A stretch of 33,449 bases of DNA from a virus. This document shows, piece after piece, positions 5,967 through 13,838 of this stretch. The stretch covers positions 1 to 33,449 of IMG/VR virus record IMGVR_UViG_3300010233_000020, one strand, 5' to 3'. Under the pieces are notes generated by a model. The model was not told the origin of the DNA and did not search any database. It worked only from the letters and a program-made list of their open reading frames with translations. How positions within the stretch are numbered: position 1 is the first letter of the stretch; the number at the start of each line of letters is the position of its first letter. The position numbers and the translations under genes were made by a program.

Positions 5967-6151
5967 CAGAGTTGACTCGCTTTGAGCAGGATGACAGTCT
6001 TGCGACAGTGACCACATTTGATCCGGGGAGCTTCGTTCTGTCGCTCCAGCAGGGAAGACCCATTGAGGAGGACAGTAGGGAGTCCTGTCTTGCTTTTGCG
6101 TCTGTCCTCAGTACCAACGATCTTACCACAAGCAGGGCAGGGGATATTCAT
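5966..6151 (-). CDS. Small zinc-ribbon protein
   Basis: A 61-residue protein built around CPACGK (about residues 5-10) and CGHCRK (about 46-51), a typical two-knuckle zinc ribbon. No other domain fits in the length. Such ribbons are common in phage early genes and bind nucleic acid or protein partners, but no specific function can be given. It starts two bases after the TAG of the upstream gene and overlaps the next start. Confidence 0.75.
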   Translation of the reverse strand: MNIPCPACGKIVGTEDRRKSKTGLPTVLLNGSSLLERQNEAPRIKCGHCRKTVILLKASQL

Positions 6152-6153
6152 GA

Positions 6154-6585
6154 CTACCCTTTCAACGGAATTTCAACGACAGAGTAAATTGTTCCATTTG
6201 AATCACAATGAAACTTCGGATCAAGAGGACAACCTGATTTCTCAATCTCCATGTGATATGCCCACCAATTCAACTCTCCAAACATTTGATCTCGTCTCGC
6301 TCTTTCCTGTTCGTTAGGAAGATGTTGAATGCTTCGATCAGCACACCATTTATTCAATTCGTCTGCTCTCGCTCTTGCTGCTCGCTCATCAAGATATGCT
6401 GACACATTCCATGTCATCCATGATGAGTATTCTCCAGTCTCTCCAGTTACGACATACACAATTGCCAATTTATCACCTTCCATCCATTCGGAACAATACT
6501 CCTGCAAAGCATCCGAGAGAATCCCGTTTGGGCAATCAGAATCTTCAATCATCGCAAGCAACAAAGGAGGAAGTGATTGGCTCAT
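6154..6585 (-). CDS. Hypothetical protein
   Basis: A 143-residue soluble protein, not recognised. Residues 40-75 look like a small beta-sheet (LAIVYVVTGETGEYSSWMTW), followed by an arginine/alanine/glutamate helix (YLDERAARARADELNKWC) and a C-terminal beta segment (GTIYSVVEIPLKG). The N-terminus LPPLLLAMIEDSDCPNGILSDALQEY resembles the 'xxLxDAIEDAGC' segment in the larger 6605-7429 and 13839-14597 proteins, so a distant relation to that host-type family is possible. Confidence 0.75.
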   Translation of the reverse strand: MSQSLPPLLLAMIEDSDCPNGILSDALQEYCSEWMEGDKLAIVYVVTGETGEYSSWMTWNVSAYLDERAARARADELNKWCADRSIQHLPNEQERARRDQMFGELNWWAYHMEIEKSGCPLDPKFHCDSNGTIYSVVEIPLKG

Positions 6586-6604
6586 GACTCCTCAAACTCC
6601 ATAT

Positions 6605-7429
6605 CTACTCCAGATTCAACAGAAGATCGGTTATCCAAAACCCAGGGAAGAGAGGGACTTCCCGTTTCTTCCAGATTATCGTTTTGATAGCGATATCCGC
6701 TTTACCAATTCCTTTGACTGCTCCTTTTCCGAGACTGACATATTCGCAAGTCTGCACTTCTCCCCGCAAGGATCGAAGGATGACTTCCTCATCACAACCA
6801 GCGTCCTCAATTGCATCAGAGAGGATTCCGAGACGATCCGAGTCTAGCTGTCCTGTGTTGATAGTTCCGTTTCCTCCGCATTTTGAGCATGTTGGAAGTG
6901 TGAATTTACTAGGCTGAATCACTTTTCCCCATCCCTCACACTCTGTACATTTCACTTTTTGCAAATGGTCGTAACACGCCTGAGCAAGAGAGACGACAGT
7001 AGGTGTGAGCCATAATTGCCATTTTTGTTGATTAGCTTCACACTCTCGATTGCAACCAATATCACTAACTGCTCCTAGACAGAAACACTTAGGACCACGA
7101 ACAGCAAACGAGAAGGGATTGACGACAATATCCCGCAAGTGCTGCGACCACAAAGCGGAATTGCCCATCAAGGATTCTCCGCTTGTGAAGTGAATGACGG
7201 ATGACCTATTGATCGTCAATCCCATCATCGACTGAATCTGTAACTTCTCATCCTCAATCCGATTGGAACAGATACAAGCAAAACGATTAGCTTTCCGCTT
7301 GCTGATGAGGGGAGGGTGTCTGCTCTGTGTCGATGTTCCTCCATACTGACTTTCCTCATAGCTGGAATAGTGGAGGTGATTCCACATTGCTACAGGATCG
7401 GAGGATTCAAACCACTCTTGTTCGTTCAT
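6605..7429 (-). CDS. Gemmata-type 'TEAEWL' family protein with inserted zinc site
   Basis: A 274-residue protein that follows the plan I know from multicopy Gemmata proteins: an N-terminal 'NEQEWFESSDPVAMWNHL', a basic 'KRKANRFACICSNRI' block, 'HLRDIVVNPF', 'WLTPTVVSLAQACYD', and near the C-terminus 'LGILSDAIEDAGCDEEVILRSLRG' and 'FWITDLLLNLE'. Between them lies a four-cysteine CTECEGWG...CSKCGGNG zinc site that I do not expect in host copies. Function of the family is unknown. The start is placed at 7429 where the family consensus begins; the longer in-frame start is not homologous. It is followed downstream by small hypotheticals and preceded by three TIGR02996 genes. Confidence 0.8.
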   Translation of the reverse strand: MNEQEWFESSDPVAMWNHLHYSSYEESQYGGTSTQSRHPPLISKRKANRFACICSNRIEDEKLQIQSMMGLTINRSSVIHFTSGESLMGNSALWSQHLRDIVVNPFSFAVRGPKCFCLGAVSDIGCNRECEANQQKWQLWLTPTVVSLAQACYDHLQKVKCTECEGWGKVIQPSKFTLPTCSKCGGNGTINTGQLDSDRLGILSDAIEDAGCDEEVILRSLRGEVQTCEYVSLGKGAVKGIGKADIAIKTIIWKKREVPLFPGFWITDLLLNLE

Positions 7430-7437
7430 TGTCTGTC

Positions 7438-7884
7438 TCAGCAGGAACAGGTAAACGTGAAATCGTCCCAATTGATTCCCTGATGTAACCAAATCTCTGC
7501 ATACTTTTTCAACTCATCGGGTTCCTCTACTTCACCAAATGAATACAAATCACAACCATGATAAAACAACTCATTTGCTTGCATCTCTTCCATGAGGAGT
7601 TTGAATGCTCTCTCCTTTCCTTCCTCTGTCACTACAGCATCTCTTGTCCCGTAAACTGTCTCTGTATCGTATGGTTTGACTCTGGCTGCATACTCATGTA
7701 ACCACTTGTCTGCTTCGATCCATTCAGGAGTAGCTAGTCTCCGCTGTTCCAGACATTCATCGTCGTATCCATGTTCCTCTAACCAATCTGAATAGACGAG
7801 ACGGGTTGTTGAGTCATAGCGATCCTTTTCGATAGCGTCGAGAAACCCACGTCCCCCATCAGCGATGATTGATTCCCTGCTCAT
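7438..7884 (-). CDS. TIGR02996-domain protein
   Basis: A 148-residue protein whose N-terminal 45 residues match the TIGR02996 repeat-companion domain: GFLDAIEKDRYDSTTRLVYS then DWLEEHGYDDECLEQRR. The rest (about 50-148) is acidic, helical and ends CSC; it has no recognised domain. TIGR02996 is known mainly from large paralogous sets in Gemmata obscuriglobus and relatives, where its function is undetermined. The ATG at 7884 is chosen because the domain starts directly after it. It is the first of three adjacent paralogues (to 8747) that also share a TPEW/TPKL segment after the domain. Confidence 0.85.
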   Translation of the reverse strand: MSRESIIADGGRGFLDAIEKDRYDSTTRLVYSDWLEEHGYDDECLEQRRLATPEWIEADKWLHEYAARVKPYDTETVYGTRDAVVTEEGKERAFKLLMEEMQANELFYHGCDLYSFGEVEEPDELKKYAEIWLHQGINWDDFTFTCSC

Positions 7885-7895
7885 GTCTTTTCTCC

Positions 7896-8327
7896 TCAGA
7901 TGCAGCAACCAAATGGCATTCCCTCACCCGCTTCAACATATTCCCCGGTCCACCACTGGAAATACTTCCAGAAGTCCCGTTCCATCTCCTCATTCCAACG
8001 ATTTGTGATGCTAAATCCGTCTCCACTGAGACAGGTATCCTCTCCTGTTTCGAGATAGCGTTTTGCAGCTTCAATCACTTGCTCCACGGAAACAGACTTC
8101 TGTGTATCTTCCCATCCGTCATCACTTGCAAGAACAGCAAACCCAACAAACCATTCATCTGCCTCTCTCCACTCAGGAGTAGCTCTGTGTCGCTGCTCTG
8201 CTGATTCGTCATCATATCCGTTGTCGCTCAACCAATCTGCAAATACGAGTCTTGTGACAACATCGTATTTGTCCGCAGCGATTGCAGCGAGGAATCCAGC
8301 AGCTTTCGGATCATCTTGGAGTTTCAT
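7896..8327 (-). CDS. TIGR02996-domain protein
   Basis: A 143-residue paralogue of its neighbours. The N-terminal domain reads AGFLAAIAADKYDVVTRLVF then ADWLSDNGYDDESAEQRHRATPEW. The C-terminal half has RYLETGEDTCLSGDGF, related to RYANSGEYEIDW in the 8331 protein, then an aromatic DFWKYFQWW segment matching MFWKYWSD there, and a CCI terminus. So similarity between the pair runs the full length, showing duplication of the entire gene. Function unknown. Confidence 0.85.
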   Translation of the reverse strand: MKLQDDPKAAGFLAAIAADKYDVVTRLVFADWLSDNGYDDESAEQRHRATPEWREADEWFVGFAVLASDDGWEDTQKSVSVEQVIEAAKRYLETGEDTCLSGDGFSITNRWNEEMERDFWKYFQWWTGEYVEAGEGMPFGCCI

Positions 8328-8330
8328 TAC

Positions 8331-8747
8331 TTAGCACCCATAGCATCCATCATCGTAGTATTCCCGTTCTACTTCGGGTCCGTTCGGGTGGGATTGTCCA
8401 GTGATATCAGACCAGTATTTCCAGAACATTTCTAGCATGGATGGATCAGACTCGAATTCCTCGTTAGCTGTATCGGAAGTCCAATCAATTTCGTATTCTC
8501 CGCTGTTTGCATATCTCCGACCCGTCTCAATCACTTCCTCATAGTCCAGTTCATGAGCAGAGGAGAATCCCTCAATCCAGTCAATCGCTCGCTGGAGCTT
8601 CGGAGTCCACTTCCGCTGAAAAGCTGCTTCGTCATCTAGTCCCTGATCCTCAAGGAAGTCAGCGAAGATCAATCGCAAATCACGATTGAAGCGGTCCTCT
8701 GCAATGGAGAGAAGAAAACCCTCCCTTGTGTCCTTCTGTCTGCTCAT
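8331..8747 (-). CDS. TIGR02996-domain protein
   Basis: A 138-residue paralogue with GFLLSIAEDRFNRDLRLIFA then DFLEDQGLDDEAAFQRKWTP at residues 10-50, the TIGR02996 signature. Downstream it keeps the ETGRRYANSGEYE and FWKYWSD segments shared with the protein at 7896-8327, then ends in an acidic tail with C-Y-G-C. The start overlaps the upstream gene's stop (ATGA). The three copies in a row suggest local tandem duplication followed by divergence. Confidence 0.85.
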   Translation of the reverse strand: MSRQKDTREGFLLSIAEDRFNRDLRLIFADFLEDQGLDDEAAFQRKWTPKLQRAIDWIEGFSSAHELDYEEVIETGRRYANSGEYEIDWTSDTANEEFESDPSMLEMFWKYWSDITGQSHPNGPEVEREYYDDGCYGC

Positions 8748-8968
8748 TCTGCTTTCTCCGCATTGTCAATCGCTTCCCTTGCTCTATTTAGCTCATTCCT
8801 GATGCTCCATAAAGATTGCATGATACCATTAGCTTTCCTTTGTGGTTCTACTTCTCCTTCCTTGAATGCTTCCCCACAAATGATTGAACCACATTCAATC
8901 GCATAATCCAATGATCTTTCGATAATGTGGAGATGATTCCTGAGATTGGAAAGTACGACTGTATTCAT
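8744..8968 (-). CDS. Hypothetical small helical protein
   Basis: A 74-residue protein that appears wholly helical: LRNHLHIIERSLDYAIECG, a short turn, then LWSIRNELNRAREAIDNAEKAE as an amphipathic, coiled-coil-like C-terminus. No recognised family; two cysteines only (C26 and C31 approximately). Both ends overlap neighbours by four bases, placing it firmly in the operon between the TIGR02996 genes and the conserved protein at 8965. Confidence 0.7.
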   Translation of the reverse strand: MNTVVLSNLRNHLHIIERSLDYAIECGSIICGEAFKEGEVEPQRKANGIMQSLWSIRNELNRAREAIDNAEKAE

Positions 8969-9285
8969 TCCCCTTCACCCCGACGCTTTGGATTGAATCC
9001 GATCAATTGCCAGGTATGCCGTAGGTTCTGAACTGTATTTGGATTGAGGAACATATAGAACCACTCCCCTTCCTTCACCTGATCCTTGAGGAAGGGGGAG
9101 ACAACCCCGATGGAATCCTCTGCTCGCTCAACAGAGATAGCTACTCCACCCTCTAGCTTGATTTTCTCTCCGGGGAACAGAGTCTCCCCCGCTTGAACGG
9201 GGGAGATGGCGACATGAATGGCGTCTCTGAAATGACCATCAGACGTGATGAGGTTGCTGATATCGGGGACGTGTTGCTGCTGCAT
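8965..9285 (-). CDS. Conserved phage-type protein of unknown function
   Basis: A 106-residue beta-rich protein. From memory its pattern matches a small family seen in uncultured phages and mobile elements: RDAIHVAISPVQAGE..LFPGEKI, then a conserved IGVVSPFLKDQVKEGEWFYM segment and FLNPNTVQNLRHTW near the C-terminus. The family has no experimental function that I know of. The fold is probably a small beta-barrel (many alternating hydrophobics, prolines and glycines). It overlaps the next gene by four bases. Family recognition is by pattern only. Confidence 0.8.
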   Translation of the reverse strand: MQQQHVPDISNLITSDGHFRDAIHVAISPVQAGETLFPGEKIKLEGGVAISVERAEDSIGVVSPFLKDQVKEGEWFYMFLNPNTVQNLRHTWQLIGFNPKRRGEGE

Positions 9286-9325
9286 GATTCTCTCCCTGTT
9301 GCGAATTCACTACAGCAATTATAGT

Positions 9326-9517
9326 CTACATCTTGTCTGGTACTTCGATGTTCTTGAAAAGCAGGAAAGCAGAATTAACTCCACAGCACCACATGCAGAA
9401 TCCGAAATAGTAGGGATTGATTTCCTCCCATCTCGCATACAGCACAGCAGCACCCAACCACGACAGAACCAGAAACAGCAGGTAGTACGGATTTTTCCTT
9501 GTCATCCACTTGAACAT
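9326..9517 (-). CDS. Small two-pass membrane protein
   Basis: A 63-residue protein with a basic N-terminus (KWMTRKN) and two hydrophobic helices, about residues 11-27 (YYLLFLVLSWLGAAVLY) and about 36-54 (YYFGFCMWCCGVNSAFLLF). Positive-inside logic places the N-terminus in the cytoplasm and, with two passes, the C-terminus too. Size and topology suit a holin-like or membrane-targeted phage protein, but there is no sequence family to support that and no endolysin gene nearby. Confidence 0.7.
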   Translation of the reverse strand: MFKWMTRKNPYYLLFLVLSWLGAAVLYARWEEINPYYFGFCMWCCGVNSAFLLFKNIEVPDKM

Positions 9518-9526
9518 GATTTCTCC

Positions 9527-9982
9527 TTATCCACTCATTCCGACGAAAGCCCCGAACCCAGGACGCATGCTCACAGGCATGTCATAACTGCTGATGTATC
9601 CACTGACGGAGGCGAGTTTGACTTCCTCCCTATAGCCGTGGATGCACGCTTCCGAAATCATCCTCCGACATTCGAGAGTGATGGGATGGGCTACATCAGC
9701 GAAGAGTTTGGGTTGATCCGTATTCGGAATCCACTCTCCGAGATGATAGCCACAGCGAGAGCAGTAGGTGGAGATGAGAGGATTCTTCGTGTCACATTCG
9801 GGACAATGATCCTGAATCCTCTTGTCGGGCATGGAGACGAAAAGTCCATTCTTGCCGTCGATGATCTTGAGGTCACGAACTACAAAGCATTGGTCAATGA
9901 CGATAGAGCAGAAGGCGAGCAGTCGTTTGTTAGGGGACTCGTATTCGTCCATGAGCTTGACACGGACTTCGGTGATTTTCAT
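9527..9982 (-). CDS. spoVG: SpoVG-family regulator with inserted zinc ribbon
   Basis: A 151-residue SpoVG homologue. The KITEVRVKLM start, LLAFCSIVIDQCFVVRDLKI (about 21-40), IDGKNGLFVSMPDKR (about 41-55) and FADVAHPITLECRRMISEA (about 94-112) match the SpoVG core. Between the last two blocks is a zinc ribbon (C60, C63, C74, C77), absent from the short bacillary protein. Family knowledge: SpoVG proteins bind DNA and RNA and act as global regulators. In a phage such a gene could redirect host gene expression; this is inference. I start at 9982, where the family consensus begins. About 35 residues extend past the core. Confidence 0.88.
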   Translation of the reverse strand: MKITEVRVKLMDEYESPNKRLLAFCSIVIDQCFVVRDLKIIDGKNGLFVSMPDKRIQDHCPECDTKNPLISTYCSRCGYHLGEWIPNTDQPKLFADVAHPITLECRRMISEACIHGYREEVKLASVSGYISSYDMPVSMRPGFGAFVGMSG

Positions 9983-10149
9983 GGTGGAGCATCTTCCCCT
10001 CTGGCTCTCTGCGGCCATTACAGTGTAGTTTGTCGTTCTTGACACTTCGAGTCAGGCCAACATGACCTGAAGCACATTCCCTAGCTGTATTGCGGACGCG
10101 ATTTATTCACGTCAAGTAGTTGGAACAATCTCGCATCATACAACGTTGC

Positions 10150-10293
10150 TTACTTGTTGTCCCCTTTCTTCTTTCGCAGCATCTTCTGAAACTTCTTCAC
10201 TGTCTTCCTGTCCGCAATCGCTCGCAGCATTTCGAGAACACTCCCGAATACGGGTCTTCCTGTCACTGGATCAACTCGTACTTTGGCTGTCAT
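10150..10293 (-). CDS. Small basic protein
   Basis: A 47-residue lysine/arginine-rich protein (TAKVRVDPVTGRPVFGSVLE, then a helix ending MLRKKKGDNK). The ATG at 10293 has GGAGG six bases upstream. Size and charge suggest nucleic-acid or protein binding; no family is recognised. The 167 bp between its end and the SpoVG start at 9982 hold no other gene that I can support, only a weak TCAGG/CCTGA hairpin near 10057-10075. Confidence 0.65.
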   Translation of the reverse strand: MTAKVRVDPVTGRPVFGSVLEMLRAIADRKTVKKFQKMLRKKKGDNK

Positions 10294-10296
10294 CCC

Positions 10297-10350
10297 TCAC
10301 CTCCGATATCCCACCATAGTTCTTCCAGCGTATCTAGTAGTTTGTTCATT
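10297..10350 (-). CDS. Possible 17-residue micro-ORF
   Basis: NKLLDTLEETMVGYRR follows an ATG that overlaps the upstream stop (ATGA), and its own stop falls within the ribosome site of the next gene. Such a peptide may only serve to keep ribosomes on the message. Reported because of the perfect junction; length gives no independent support. Confidence 0.25.
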   Translation of the reverse strand, partial: NEQTTRYAGRTMVGYRR

Positions 10351-10786
10351 GGATGCAATCCGTGATTCTACTTCCATAGGTTTCTGCTGTATACTTTGTC
10401 TCTGCTGTATTGGATGTATTGGTTACAGTCCAATCAGGAGCAGTGGAAGGATGAGTCATAGGAGGAAAAACAGGTTGGGTATATGGGTAAATTGCTGGTG
10501 TAATCGGAGGATATTCTCTCATGTATCTTTCTAATTCCTCCCTCATTCTCTCCACTTGATCGCCTGTAGGAGTAGGAGGGTATGTAATCATCCCCATAGG
10601 TGTATTCGCTGTAATCCTTGCACTCATCAGAGCGTTGACGAGACGGAAGATCGCAGCAACAGCATCGACGGGTTCACACTCCCGCAGACAGTCCACGAAC
10701 GCCATCACATCCACTTCCGCGACTGCTCTTGCGTCGATGGGGTCAGCGAGGAGAACGTCGAGAATTGCACTGAGAGTCTTGTTCAC
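10346..10786 (-). CDS. Hypothetical protein with proline/threonine-rich tail
   Basis: A 146-residue protein starting at a GTG that overlaps the upstream stop (GTGA). Residues 1-60 form helices rich in alanine and leucine (ILDVLLADPIDARAVAEVDV... FRLVNALMSARI). From about residue 62 the sequence becomes proline- and threonine-rich (TPMGMITYPPTPTGD ... PPITPAIYPYTQPVFPPMTH) and probably unstructured. No recognised domain. The bipartite helical plus low-complexity design resembles phage scaffold or accessory proteins in general terms only. Confidence 0.75.
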   Translation of the reverse strand: MNKTLSAILDVLLADPIDARAVAEVDVMAFVDCLRECEPVDAVAAIFRLVNALMSARITANTPMGMITYPPTPTGDQVERMREELERYMREYPPITPAIYPYTQPVFPPMTHPSTAPDWTVTNTSNTAETKYTAETYGSRITDCIQ

Positions 10787-10860
10787 TGTTTTTCCTCTGG
10801 TAGTTCATAGAGGGACAGATTGAAATACTGGGTCATAAGAGGAATCCCATTGTCAATCAT
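10783..10860 (-). CDS. 25-residue micro-protein
   Basis: IDNGIPLMTQYFNLSLYEL followed by PEEKQ. Its ATG overlaps the end of the upstream gene by eight bases and its TGA overlaps the next gene's GTG, so it exactly fills the gap between two genes. This packing is typical of the real genes around it. No function can be proposed. Confidence 0.5.
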   Translation of the reverse strand: MIDNGIPLMTQYFNLSLYELPEEKQ

Positions 10861-11320
10861 GTTGTAATTCCTCCAGTTCCTTTTTCCACATCGGGAGCTT
10901 GTCTCTATCGGGACAGTCAGAGACACAGGATTCGATTTCCGCAATCGTGGAGAGCAACCATTGCATACGCTTATTTAGGTCAGTCAAATCCAGAAAACAT
11001 TCCTCAAGGGGTATCATCTTACCCTCCGCGATTTCCTTCTCGATTTCCTCCCACTTCCTTTTCATGCAGACCTTGCATTCCCACATTGGGAGATTCCATC
11101 TTGCTAGTTCCTCCGCAAGCAAGACAGGGTCGGATTCCAGTTGCTTTCGGAGTTCCTCATCCATACCGATTTTGTCTAGGTTCGTATGAGTATAGAGATG
11201 AGCAGGAGTGAGGACAGCAGAGCATCCCCAGCATCCTTCCGTAATCTCGGACTGGAGATAGTGCCACTTCCCATCAATGATGAGTTGAGCGTGTTTGCAT
11301 GTAGCTGTAGGCTTTCTCAT
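10853..11320 (-). CDS. Cysteine-containing hypothetical protein
   Basis: A 155-residue protein beginning RKPTATCKHAQLIIDGKWHY. C8-x-H10, C30-x2-C33 (CWGC) and CKVC around residue 82-85 could build one or two zinc sites. The remainder is helical and acidic, with EEIEKEIAEGKMIPLEE and a C-terminal KKELEELQHD coil. Not recognised. It is the first gene after the terminase gene in transcription order; between them lies copy 5 of the dispersed element, and AGAGAGAACATCCC precedes the ATG. Confidence 0.75.
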   Translation of the reverse strand: MRKPTATCKHAQLIIDGKWHYLQSEITEGCWGCSAVLTPAHLYTHTNLDKIGMDEELRKQLESDPVLLAEELARWNLPMWECKVCMKRKWEEIEKEIAEGKMIPLEECFLDLTDLNKRMQWLLSTIAEIESCVSDCPDRDKLPMWKKELEELQHD

Positions 11321-11338
11321 GGGATGTTCTCTCTGGAA

Positions 11339-11400
11339 GTACGTTTGCTATCACAAAAACACGTCTAGAAGCTCCGAAGTCTGCAAAAGCGAATCAAACT
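11339..11400 (-). repeat. Dispersed intergenic element, copy 5 (partial)
   Basis: On the minus strand it reads ...GAGCTTCTAGACGTGTTTTT, then GTGATAGCAAACGTACT. The leading ACGCATTC block is degraded in this copy. It occupies the only real gap (102 bp) between the terminase gene and the gene at 10853-11320, ending 18 bases before that start codon. Confidence 0.6.
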
Positions 11401-11422
11401 CCATTCCTTTCTCAATTCTAGC

Positions 11423-13498
11423 TCAGAGAACAGAATTACGAGCGAGCTTTGTCACATCGAAGATGAACCCATTCTCTGCTTTGTCTGCTTTCGTGAATTT
11501 CTTATCGGGGTCTTCGGGATAGTAAATCGCACTACTCCTGTCGAGAGCTAGTACGTCACAGACAGCAAGAGCAACAGATAAAGCTCGATTGTCCCCCTCA
11601 TCAACAATCACGATTACTTCCACTGGAGGTTCTCTTTTCCTCAAGACGGATGACCACAACCGTTTCCCTTGCTCTGCTTGCATCATCAATTGCTGCGGAA
11701 GCATCTCATACGGTTCTAGCGGAACGTCCCACACTTCCTGATAATCTGCGGGGTCGATATCCATGAAGGATAGTTGCAGACTATCAACCAGCTTGCGTAG
11801 AGCATGAGGGGGAATGGGAATGGACTCAGAATCTAACGGAGGATTGAACAGATGAATCATCAAGCAAGAATGCTCTGCAATATCCAGTAAGGGGAGTTGA
11901 TCGACGGATGTAGCAACGATGCGAAGGCCCTTCTGTTTTGTCGATCCGAGAGAATAGGTTTTCAATCCCTTTTTCTTGTCTCCTGCTCCTGCAAGCAGAG
12001 AAAAGCTACCCGATGCAGAATCCACCCGGTCCTTGTATTTCCCTAAAGGAAACGCACAACACTCCCTGACAAACTCATTGATATCCCATTCTGACTTCCC
12101 CTGACTCTCACTTTCCCCATTGTCTACAAGATAGATATTCCCCGCAGCAAACTGAGCAGATAATGGTTCTGCTCTCGTTGCTTTGTTTCCCAATCGACTA
12201 ACGTATTGCTGTCTGACGTTGAACCCCCTAAGAACGCGAGCAATCGCCTTGAATGCATCCTTCCCCGATGATCCTCCTTCTGCTTCAATCCAGATTGTTG
12301 GTTCCTCTTTAGGTCCATACTTCGCTCTATCTTTCATTGCAGTAGCAAGCATCACTTGATTTCGTTCGTGAGGTTCCCATTCTCCGACAACACAATCCTC
12401 AATGTAAAAATCCTCTCCGTCAAAGGACATGAGAGTACCCGCAGTCCTGCAACCTCCTTCCCCCGCAGCAGACGCCGCCCGATCCCAATAACGAACCCGT
12501 CTCACAACATGATAGGGGGATGCTTTGACCCGATTGTTGAAGTAGTTCTCATGGAACATACCCCCGGATGACGAATAAGGTTTCTGGAGAAATTGTGTAG
12601 CGTAATAATGAATCCCTCTCGCTTTGAACGGAGCTAATGATTGTCGATCAAGACGATTGGGGTCCATGATCCCATCAATATAACGTCTTGCTAGTTCCTG
12701 TGGTCTTACATCACAATCCTGATAAGCTCCATCATCCCCTCTGAGCAATTCAGCGGGCAAGCAAATATGACGAACGGGAATAGCTCCTGGGTTCTGTGAC
12801 TCTTTCAACATCACATCTGTTGGGTCTTCCACTCCAAGACGTTGCATGATGAGAAAGGTAACACTGATTTTCTTATCGACTTTTCTAGAGGGTAGTACAT
12901 TCGTCATGAACTCCCTTGCATTCTTCACTTCCGCTTCAGAAAGTACCTTCTTAGGGTCAATCGGGTCATCGACAATAGCGGCGTGACAATGGAACCCGGT
13001 TGGAGACTTACCTGCAACAGTACAAGTCTTCCGATCCCCTCCGAGAGTGTTCCTAAAATAACCTTTCGTGTCCTGATCCTCACAGAATTCAATCTCAGGA
13101 AAGAGGGATTGATACTTCTCTGATTTGATGACTGAACGAGATTTGTTCGCAAGGTCGAGAGCTAACTCATCCGTATGCGATGCAGTAAGGAAACGCATCT
13201 CGGGCATTCGAGTCCAACACCAAGCAGGGAACAGGATCGACCACACAGAGGATTTACTTGTACCGGGAGACACATTGAGACAGATATCGCTCTCGTTGGG
13301 GAGTCCCTTGAATACTCGCTCTGCTGCTTCCTGCAACACTTCACAGAACAGAGACAGATGCCAATTCCACTTGAGGTTTCCACTACCCGGAACCTCACAC
13401 CAAAAATCCCTGACAAACTCCTCAAAGGAAGTTCGATAGATGGAACGTTCCAATTCTTCCTTTGGTCCCTTCCATACTGCTGTTGCTGTCTCAGCCAT
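11423..13498 (-). CDS. terL: Terminase large subunit with C-terminal extension
   Basis: The 691-residue product is the DNA-packaging motor ATPase/nuclease. Visible motifs: a P-loop variant NVSPGTSKSS (75-84), Walker B AIVDDP (174-179), an adenine/coupling-type FLIMQR (215-220), and the RuvC-like nuclease acidic residues in YWDRAAS (D339), FYIEDCVVGEW (about 364-374), IWIEAEGG (about 402-409) and DRVDSASGSF (D490/D493). From about residue 525 there are some 165 extra residues beyond the usual nuclease end, with a hydrophobic beta/helix pattern and 'PPVEVIVIVDEGDNRALSVA', not matched to a known domain. The start at 13498 overlaps the upstream stop by eight bases; a start at 13591 would overlap that gene by 101 bases. 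Confidence 0.9.
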   Translation of the reverse strand: MAETATAVWKGPKEELERSIYRTSFEEFVRDFWCEVPGSGNLKWNWHLSLFCEVLQEAAERVFKGLPNESDICLNVSPGTSKSSVWSILFPAWCWTRMPEMRFLTASHTDELALDLANKSRSVIKSEKYQSLFPEIEFCEDQDTKGYFRNTLGGDRKTCTVAGKSPTGFHCHAAIVDDPIDPKKVLSEAEVKNAREFMTNVLPSRKVDKKISVTFLIMQRLGVEDPTDVMLKESQNPGAIPVRHICLPAELLRGDDGAYQDCDVRPQELARRYIDGIMDPNRLDRQSLAPFKARGIHYYATQFLQKPYSSSGGMFHENYFNNRVKASPYHVVRRVRYWDRAASAAGEGGCRTAGTLMSFDGEDFYIEDCVVGEWEPHERNQVMLATAMKDRAKYGPKEEPTIWIEAEGGSSGKDAFKAIARVLRGFNVRQQYVSRLGNKATRAEPLSAQFAAGNIYLVDNGESESQGKSEWDINEFVRECCAFPLGKYKDRVDSASGSFSLLAGAGDKKKGLKTYSLGSTKQKGLRIVATSVDQLPLLDIAEHSCLMIHLFNPPLDSESIPIPPHALRKLVDSLQLSFMDIDPADYQEVWDVPLEPYEMLPQQLMMQAEQGKRLWSSVLRKREPPVEVIVIVDEGDNRALSVALAVCDVLALDRSSAIYYPEDPDKKFTKADKAENGFIFDVTKLARNSVL

Positions 13499-13835
13499 TT
13501 GCTTTTCCCAATTCGATGAGAACTCGTAATTCAGTAAGAAGTCGTTTCTTTCCTTCTCTTCCACCACGAGTTTCTCGATTGATATGGTCATTTTCCAAAT
13601 TACCTAAACATCTTTTCAAGATCGGCAGGAGCGATTGAATCCCATCATTCCAACCACGCTCGTAGGCAGTTGATTCCGTTTTGAGGTCAGAGATGAGCAT
13701 ATCTCGGAAGTCAATTTCATTGAGAAGATTTTGCATCTCATTTGCATTCCCACCAGAAGTTAAAACCCTTCCTTCCTTGATTCCCTTGACGAGTTGTCGA
13801 ACTCGATTGATTGTTTCCTCATTACGACTACTCAT
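13491..13835 (-). CDS. Member of the repeated 'IDFxxxLISDLKxEStAY' family
   Basis: A 114-residue protein, one of ten in this window that share a core; here NEIDFRDMLISDLKTESTAY then ERGWNDGIQSLLP (about residues 39-71). Upstream of the core is a short helix (EETINRVRQLVKGIKEG), downstream a basic helical tail (NRETRGGREGKKRLLTELRV). The core is predicted as two helices joined by the polar SDLKTES turn. No published family comes to mind. This copy lies directly before the terminase gene and its stop overlaps the terminase start, so both are probably co-translated. Confidence 0.8.
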   Translation of the reverse strand: MSSRNEETINRVRQLVKGIKEGRVLTSGGNANEMQNLLNEIDFRDMLISDLKTESTAYERGWNDGIQSLLPILKRCLGNLENDHINRETRGGREGKKRLLTELRVLIELGKANG

Positions 13836-13838
13836 TGT

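Noticed and set aside
9629-9660. TTTGACTTCC within the minus-strand SpoVG gene
   Set aside because: Lies inside a coding region on the opposite strand and the 17-base position holds no matching -10 box.
9245-10042. 265-codon plus-strand frame
   Set aside because: It lies opposite the well-supported SpoVG, membrane-protein and 8965 genes; SpoVG homology decides the strand.
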